From: Bacillota bacterium
GTDB lineage: Bacteria > Bacillota > Clostridia > Lachnospirales > Lachnospiraceae
Length of the DNA: 10,985 nucleotides
Reading direction: 5' to 3'
NCBI GenBank assembly: GCA_023415055.1
Contig: JAEZLZ010000035.1
Coordinates: 1 to 10,985 of the forward strand
In this document: positions 6,571 to 10,985 of the stretch, one piece after another
Position numbering within the stretch: position 1 is the first letter of the stretch
How the letters are laid out: each line of letters begins with the position of its first letter
Made by a program: the position numbers and the translations under genes
Notes under the pieces: model-generated
What the model was told of the DNA's origin: nothing
Databases searched by the model: none
The model's input: the letters and a program-made list of their open reading frames with translations, nothing else

Positions 6571-8124
6571 ATGAGCGAAGGATTACAACAGAAACTCCGT
6601 GACCAGCTTTGGGAGGTCGCAAACCGTTTGCGAGGTAATATGTCGGCAAGCGACTTTATGTATTTTACATTAGGTTTCATCTTCTATAAATACTTGTCAG
6701 AGAAAATAGAAAAATACGCCAACAATGCTTTGGCAGATGATGATATAACCTTTAAGGAATTGTGGGAAATGGAGGATGCTGATGCTGTGGAACTACAGGA
6801 GGAAGCACAAAACCAATGCCTGGAGAATATCGGTTATTTCATTGAGCCCAAATTTTTGTTTTCGTCAGTAATTGAAGCTATCAAGCGAAAAGAAAACATT
6901 TTACCTATGCTTGAACGCTCATTGAAGCGTATCGAGGACAGTACTTTGGGACAGGACAGCGAAGATGATTTTGGCGGTTTGTTCTCAGATATTGACTTGG
7001 CTTCGCCCAAATTGGGCAAGACAGCTGATGATAAAAATACGCTCGTTAGTAATGTGCTTCTTGCATTAGACGATATAGATTTTGGATTAGAGGCATCGCA
7101 AGAGATTGATATATTGGGTGATGCTTACGAATATATGATTTCACAGTTTGCTGCAGGAGCCGGAAAGAAAGCCGGAGAATTCTATACTCCGCAGGAAGTC
7201 AGCCGTATCTTGGCAGAAATCGTCTCTATAGGACATCAGCGTTTGCGCAATGTCTATGACCCTACTTGCGGTAGCGGCTCGTTGTTGCTTCGTGCTGCAA
7301 GTATTGGCAATGCAGTAGATATTTACGGACAGGAAAAGAATCCGACAACCTACAATCTTGCTCGAATGAATATGTTGCTTCACGGCATTAAGTTCAGTAA
7401 TTTCAAGATAGAAAACGGTGATACACTTGAATGGGATGCCTTTGGCGACACCCAATTTGATGCTGTTGTAGCAAATCCTCCGTTCTCTGCCGAATGGAGT
7501 GCTGCCGACAAATTCAATACCGATGACCGTTTCAGTAAGGCAGGAAGACTTGCACCACGCAAGACAGCCGACTATGCTTTTATCCTACACATGATTTACC
7601 ACTTGAACGAAGGTGGTACGATGGCTTGTGTTGCTCCGCATGGTGTACTATTCCGAGGAAATGCAGAGGGAGTGATCCGTCGTTTTCTCATAGAAAAGAA
7701 AAACTATGTGGATGCCATTATCGGTTTGCCTGCCAATATTTTCTATGGTACGAGCATCCCGACCTGTATTCTTGTATTCAAGAAATGTCGCAAGGAGGAT
7801 GATAATATCCTTTTCATTGATGCCAGCAAAGAGTTTGAAAAGGTCAAGACACAAAACAAGCTTAGGGAACAGCATATTCAAAAGATTGTTGAGACCTATC
7901 GTGACCGTAAGGAAATAGAAAAGTATAGTCATCTTGCCTCTCTTCAAGAAATAGCCGAGAATGATTACAATTTGAATATTCCTCGTTATGTTGATACCTT
8001 TGAAGAGGAAGAACCTATTGATATTAAAGCTGTAATGGCAGAAATAAAGGAATTGGAAGCCAAACGTGCTGAATTCGATAAAGAGATTGAAGTGTACCTG
8101 AAAGAATTAGGCATTGTAGAATAG
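6571..8124 (+). CDS. hsdM: Type I restriction-modification methyltransferase subunit M
   Basis: N6-adenine DNA methyltransferase subunit. Two copies join one HsdS to methylate the recognition site, protecting the host and forming the core to which HsdR binds. It has 517 residues, close to EcoR124I HsdM. The N-terminal helical domain (HsdM_N) starts with DQLWEVANRLRGNMSASDF and includes FIFYKYLSEKI (36-46). The catalytic domain has AGEFYTPQEV (201-210), SAM-binding motif I DPTCGSGS (230-237) and the catalytic NPPF (302-305). A charged, probably coiled-coil C-terminus ends the protein, as usual for contact with HsdS. No residue of the core motifs is missing. The ATG at 6571 lies 6 bases after the DUF5655 stop, and 17 bases separate its TAG from the next gene. 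Confidence 0.97.
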   Translation: MSEGLQQKLRDQLWEVANRLRGNMSASDFMYFTLGFIFYKYLSEKIEKYANNALADDDITFKELWEMEDADAVELQEEAQNQCLENIGYFIEPKFLFSSVIEAIKRKENILPMLERSLKRIEDSTLGQDSEDDFGGLFSDIDLASPKLGKTADDKNTLVSNVLLALDDIDFGLEASQEIDILGDAYEYMISQFAAGAGKKAGEFYTPQEVSRILAEIVSIGHQRLRNVYDPTCGSGSLLLRAASIGNAVDIYGQEKNPTTYNLARMNMLLHGIKFSNFKIENGDTLEWDAFGDTQFDAVVANPPFSAEWSAADKFNTDDRFSKAGRLAPRKTADYAFILHMIYHLNEGGTMACVAPHGVLFRGNAEGVIRRFLIEKKNYVDAIIGLPANIFYGTSIPTCILVFKKCRKEDDNILFIDASKEFEKVKTQNKLREQHIQKIVETYRDRKEIEKYSHLASLQEIAENDYNLNIPRYVDTFEEEEPIDIKAVMAEIKELEAKRAEFDKEIEVYLKELGIVE

Positions 8125-8141
8125 TTCAGAAAGTAATAGCA

Positions 8142-9556
8142 ATGGGTGAAAATGACAACATATCTCAGATGACACCTTCATTTGAGAATATATGCCGCAA
8201 GGATGAAAACGGGAACAAATACTGGAGTTCCCGTGACCTTTGTGGTGCAATGGGCTATTCTGCTTATTGGAAATTCCAACGGGTCATAGACAAAGCCATC
8301 AAGGTAGCCGGAGAGAAAGGAATGAATGTGGACGAGCATTTCAACCAAGCGGTTGATATGGTAAGGATTGGAAACGGTTCATTCCGCAAGGTGAATATAT
8401 TCCGTCTTTCTCGTATGGCATGTATAATTATTGCGGAAAATGCTGATGGCAAAAAGTTGCTTGTTCAACAGGCACGAGACTTTTTCTCGCAATCTGTCTC
8501 AATGGCAGAATTTATGCATAATTCGCTAAGTTCTAATATATTATTGTATAAAACAGCCCAAGGAGAAGCACGGGTAGAAGTCATTTTCAACAGCGAAACA
8601 TTCTGGATGTCACAAAAAAGAATGGCGGATTTGTTTGGGGTTGATGTAAGAACCATAAATTATCATCTCGGACAAATTTACGAAACAGGAGAACTTTCCA
8701 AAGAGGCAACTATCCGAAAAATTGGGATAGTTCAAACAGAAGGAGACCGGGAAGTGGAGCGTATGCCGCTATTCTACAACCTCGATGCTATTGTAGCGGT
8801 GGGGTATCGAGTAAACAGCTATCAAGCTACTCAATTCCGCATTTGGGCAACTTCAGTGCTGAAAGAGTTTATCATTAAAGGATATGCCCTTGATGACGAG
8901 AGGCTGAAACAAGGCAAACATTTCGGAAAGGACTATTTTGACGATTTGCTTGAGCGTATTCGTGAGATACGTACTTCAAGCGCAGATATTACCAAAAGAT
9001 AACTGACATTTATGCAGAATGTAGTGCAGATTACGACCCGAAATCTGAAGATACAAAGTTGTTCTTCAAGATGGTACAGAATATGATGCACCTTGCTGTT
9101 ACCCATCATACAGCTGCGGAAATTATCTATCAGCGGGCCGATTCTGAGCAACCTTATATGGGACTTACCACATGGAAGAAAGCCCCTGACGGAAGAGTGC
9201 AAAAGTCTGATACCATCGTCGCGAAAAATTACTTGTCAGATTCTGAATTGTCCCAGCTGAATCTTATTACAACAGCCTTTCTTGATATGGCAGAATCACG
9301 TGCTTCACGTCATATTGTTTCAACTATGGATGATTGGAAAAAGTTCCTTCAACAATATCTTGCAACGATGGATTACGAGCTGTGCGATACAGCCGGGAAA
9401 GTGACACAAGAAGAAGCAAGAGATAAGGCTTATAGAGAATACGAAAAATATAAACTGATTCAAGATAAATCATACATATCTGATTTTGATCGTTTTAATG
9501 AGGGTAATGATGAAACTCCATTGCTTCCATTTGATTTGAATCCTACAAAAGAATGA
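8142..9556 (+). pseudogene. DinD-like/RhuM fusion gene broken by a frameshift
   Basis: The first frame (8142-9002, 286 residues) encodes a DinD/BRO-like N-terminus at about 14-120, with YWSSRDLCGAMGY and FRLSRMACIIIAENADG. The RhuM family follows from about residue 128: ILLYKTAQGEARVEV, FWMSQKRMADLFGV (a putative winged or HTH segment), VGYRVNSYQATQFRIWAT and GYALDDERLKQG. It stops at TAA 9000-9002, but the RhuM sequence goes on in another frame with YYQKITDIYAECSADYDPKS (8987-9046). That frame runs to the TGA at 9554-9556 and contains KNYLSDSELSQLNL and DDWKKFLQQYL. Restoring one base at about 8978-8980 gives a single frame of 472 codons including the stop. RhuM-like genes often sit between type I R-M genes in Bacteroidales, with unknown function. 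The start ATG at 8142 is 17 bases after hsdM, and the end overlaps hsdS by ATGA. An alternative is a sequencing error. Confidence 0.85.
8976..8990 (+). other. Likely single-base deletion site in the RhuM-like gene
   Basis: The sequence TCAAGCGCAGATATT is read as S-S-A-D-I in the upstream frame and soon hits TAA at 9000. With one G added after TCA it would read TCA GAG CGC AGA TAT T.. (S-E-R-R-Y). That leads straight into YQKITDIYAEC, the form I recall for intact RhuM proteins. No long homopolymer is present here, which makes slippage-driven phase variation or programmed frameshifting less likely than a plain mutation or a base-calling error. Confidence 0.7.
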
Positions 9557-10878
9557 TAACTATGGCAATAGATAATAAAGATAAAAAGGTCCTCAAATCT
9601 TCGATTGAGCGAGAGCAGAACGAGGTTGCTTGCTCTGCCGAGTGTGAGAAGATAAAAGGTTCGAAGAACCTTAATGTTCCCCATTTGAGATTTCCGGAGT
9701 TTAGTGGAGAGTGGGATTCTTTTAAATTAGTTGAATTAGGTAAATTCATAGGTGGAGGTACTCCATCTTCTTCAAACTTATCCTTTTGGACAGGTTCAAT
9801 TCCATGGATTTCATCATCTGATATTAAAGAGGATAATATTAATAATATATCTATATCCCGTTATATTACAGAAGATGCTATCGAAAAATCTGCTACAAAA
9901 TATTGTCCTGCGCCAGTCATTCTTATCGTATCAAGAGTAGGTGTTGGAAAAGTAGCATTATCACATACATCTTTATGCACTAGCCAAGATTTCTGTAATA
10001 TTATAGACATAAAATGTCATCCAGTATTTCTTTCGTATAATTTACTTCGCACAATGAAGCGAAAATCAAGAGAAGTACAGGGAACATCTATCAAAGGTAT
10101 CACATCCGATGAACTCCAAAAGATAAGAGTGTTTATACCCAAGAATAAGGATGAACAAAATAAAATTTCAAATCTTCTGACATTGCTCGATGAACGTATC
10201 GCCACCCAAAACAAAATCATTGAGGATTTGAAGAAACTAAAGTGCGCAATTATAAATGAGGTTTTCTGTTCTCCAGAGCAGCACGAGCCCAAGAGGCGGT
10301 TTGAAGGGTGTTCTGTACCTCTTTCTACATATAAAATGAAGGATTTCTGCTTTAGAATAACAGATAAAAATAGAGACAACAAATGCTCGCAGGTTTTGAC
10401 AATTGCCGCTCAATATGGATTGGTTGACCAAGAGTCGTTTTTCAACAAGTCTGTAGCCAGTGAAAATCTAACGGGGTATTATATACTCAAAAAAGGAGAT
10501 TTTGCCTATAATAGGAGCTATTCTTCAGGATATGCTTGGGGTGCGGTCAAGAGGCTTAATAATTATTCGAAAGGAGTACTCTCTACATTGTATATATGTT
10601 TCAGAGTAGATGAATCTGTTGTCAATTCTGACTACTTATCTTATTATTTTGAGTCAACAAAATGGCATAAAGGTGTATCTGACATTTCAGGAGAAGGTGC
10701 AAGAAATCATGGTTTGCTCAATATTTCTGTGACAGATTACTTCAACACAAAACATCACTTTGCTGTCATAGCAGAACAAAAGCGTATTGCCTCAATGCTC
10801 AACGCTATAACCATAAAGGAACAAAATGCAATAGAATTGGGGAAACTATATTCTAAGCATAACGTGAGTTCGATATAA
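9553..10878 (+). CDS. hsdS: Type I restriction-modification specificity subunit S
   Basis: DNA-recognition subunit of the type I complex: each of two target recognition domains reads one half of a split target site. Of 441 residues, about 40 N-terminal polar residues precede NVPHLRFPEFSGEWDSF, the opening of TRD1 (about 44-200) with IPWISSSDI and IKGITSDELQKIRVFIP. The central conserved helices carry EQNKISNLLTLLDERIATQN and continue to IEDLKKLK (201-230). TRD2 follows (about 255-405), with LTIAAQYGLVDQ, ENLTGYYILKKGDFAYNRSY and GVLSTLYICF. The last helix region, IAEQKRIASMLNAITIKEQN, is short and ends in KHNVSSI instead of the longer tail many homologues have, so the C-terminus may be trimmed. 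The ATG at 9553 overlaps the RhuM-frame stop (ATGA); a second in-frame ATG at 9562 is also possible. The conserved blocks flanking TRD1 are the kind used as exchange points in phase-variable hsdS loci. Confidence 0.95.
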   Translation: MITMAIDNKDKKVLKSSIEREQNEVACSAECEKIKGSKNLNVPHLRFPEFSGEWDSFKLVELGKFIGGGTPSSSNLSFWTGSIPWISSSDIKEDNINNISISRYITEDAIEKSATKYCPAPVILIVSRVGVGKVALSHTSLCTSQDFCNIIDIKCHPVFLSYNLLRTMKRKSREVQGTSIKGITSDELQKIRVFIPKNKDEQNKISNLLTLLDERIATQNKIIEDLKKLKCAIINEVFCSPEQHEPKRRFEGCSVPLSTYKMKDFCFRITDKNRDNKCSQVLTIAAQYGLVDQESFFNKSVASENLTGYYILKKGDFAYNRSYSSGYAWGAVKRLNNYSKGVLSTLYICFRVDESVVNSDYLSYYFESTKWHKGVSDISGEGARNHGLLNISVTDYFNTKHHFAVIAEQKRIASMLNAITIKEQNAIELGKLYSKHNVSSI

Positions 10879-10905
10879 GAATACATATAATCTATTGTTA
10901 AATAG

Positions 10906-10974
10906 GAACATAGCGATAAAAGTATTAAATTTATAGTGTCAAATTATAACATTTAATCGATTACCACTATGTTC
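10906..10974. repeat. Imperfect ~30-bp inverted repeat downstream of hsdS
   Basis: The outer arms GAACATAG (10906-10913) and CTATGTTC (10967-10974) match perfectly. Further in, ATTAAAT (10924-10930) pairs with ATTTAAT (10951-10957), and TTATA (10931-10935) pairs with TATAA (10945-10949), leaving a 9-base centre GTGTCAAAT. The region between the outer and middle blocks matches only in part. It does not end in a T run, so a simple terminator is not the obvious reading. A recombinase site, an operator for the next gene or the end of a mobile unit are all possible. The repeat itself is seen; its role is unknown. Confidence 0.5.
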
Positions 10975-10985
10975 TCAGAGTCTAA

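Noticed and set aside
9059..9556. Independent 165-residue gene starting at the internal codon 9059
   Set aside because: The same frame carries RhuM sequence upstream of 9059 (from about 8981), so this is the 3' part of the broken RhuM-like gene and not a separate gene.
9612..9636. Small hairpin AGAGCA/TGCTCT in the 5' part of hsdS
   Set aside because: Six-base arms with a 13-base loop inside coding sequence are expected by chance and show no linked signal.
1..10985. CRISPR arrays, tRNA, rRNA, insertion sequences
   Set aside because: No regularly spaced repeats, cloverleaf-like or rRNA-like stretch, or transposase sequence was seen on either strand.

Overview
The window reads as an accessory, defence-island type region from a member of the Bacteroidales (gut Bacteroides, Parabacteroides or Prevotella type). 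The evidence is an AT-rich composition, a near absence of strong Shine-Dalgarno sites, a TAnnTTTG-type promoter match, and the Bacteroidales flavour of HipA, HsdS and the RhuM-like protein. All recognisable genes lie on the + strand. The assignment rests on motif recognition only; no search was run.

Left part (1-2161): the 3' end of a HipA-family toxin kinase gene enters from the left edge. It is followed by an acidic 200-residue protein of unknown function with an MSGG-type N-terminus, and by a gene whose likely ATG start is at 1016. That protein (381 residues) has an Mrr-like PD-(D/E)XK nuclease domain with a D...QxK signature and a beta-rich, possibly Ig-like C-terminal half. It is the best candidate here for a poorly described effector.

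Middle gap (2162-2502): about 340 bases without an intact gene. It holds two overlapping stretches that look like a decayed, frameshifted coding remnant, a 16-base dyad, a good match to a Bacteroidetes promoter and a terminator-like hairpin. The regulatory signals sit directly in front of a small helix-turn-helix regulator.

Right part (2503-10878): a tightly packed type I restriction-modification operon in the order HTH regulator, hsdR, a PD-(D/E)XK + DUF5655 protein, hsdM, a DinD-RhuM fusion gene, hsdS. HsdM and HsdS would form the methyltransferase and HsdR would add the translocase/nuclease. The DUF5655 nuclease and the RhuM-like protein are inserted passengers or accessory subunits. The RhuM-like gene is broken by what looks like a single-base deletion near 8978-8980, so its C-terminal third (to 9556) is out of frame.

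The window ends just after hsdS with an approximately 30-bp imperfect inverted repeat (10906-10974). The most interesting points are the DUF5655 nuclease embedded in the operon, the QxK nuclease/beta-sandwich protein, the DinD-RhuM fusion with its frameshift, and the regulatory region ahead of the HTH gene.
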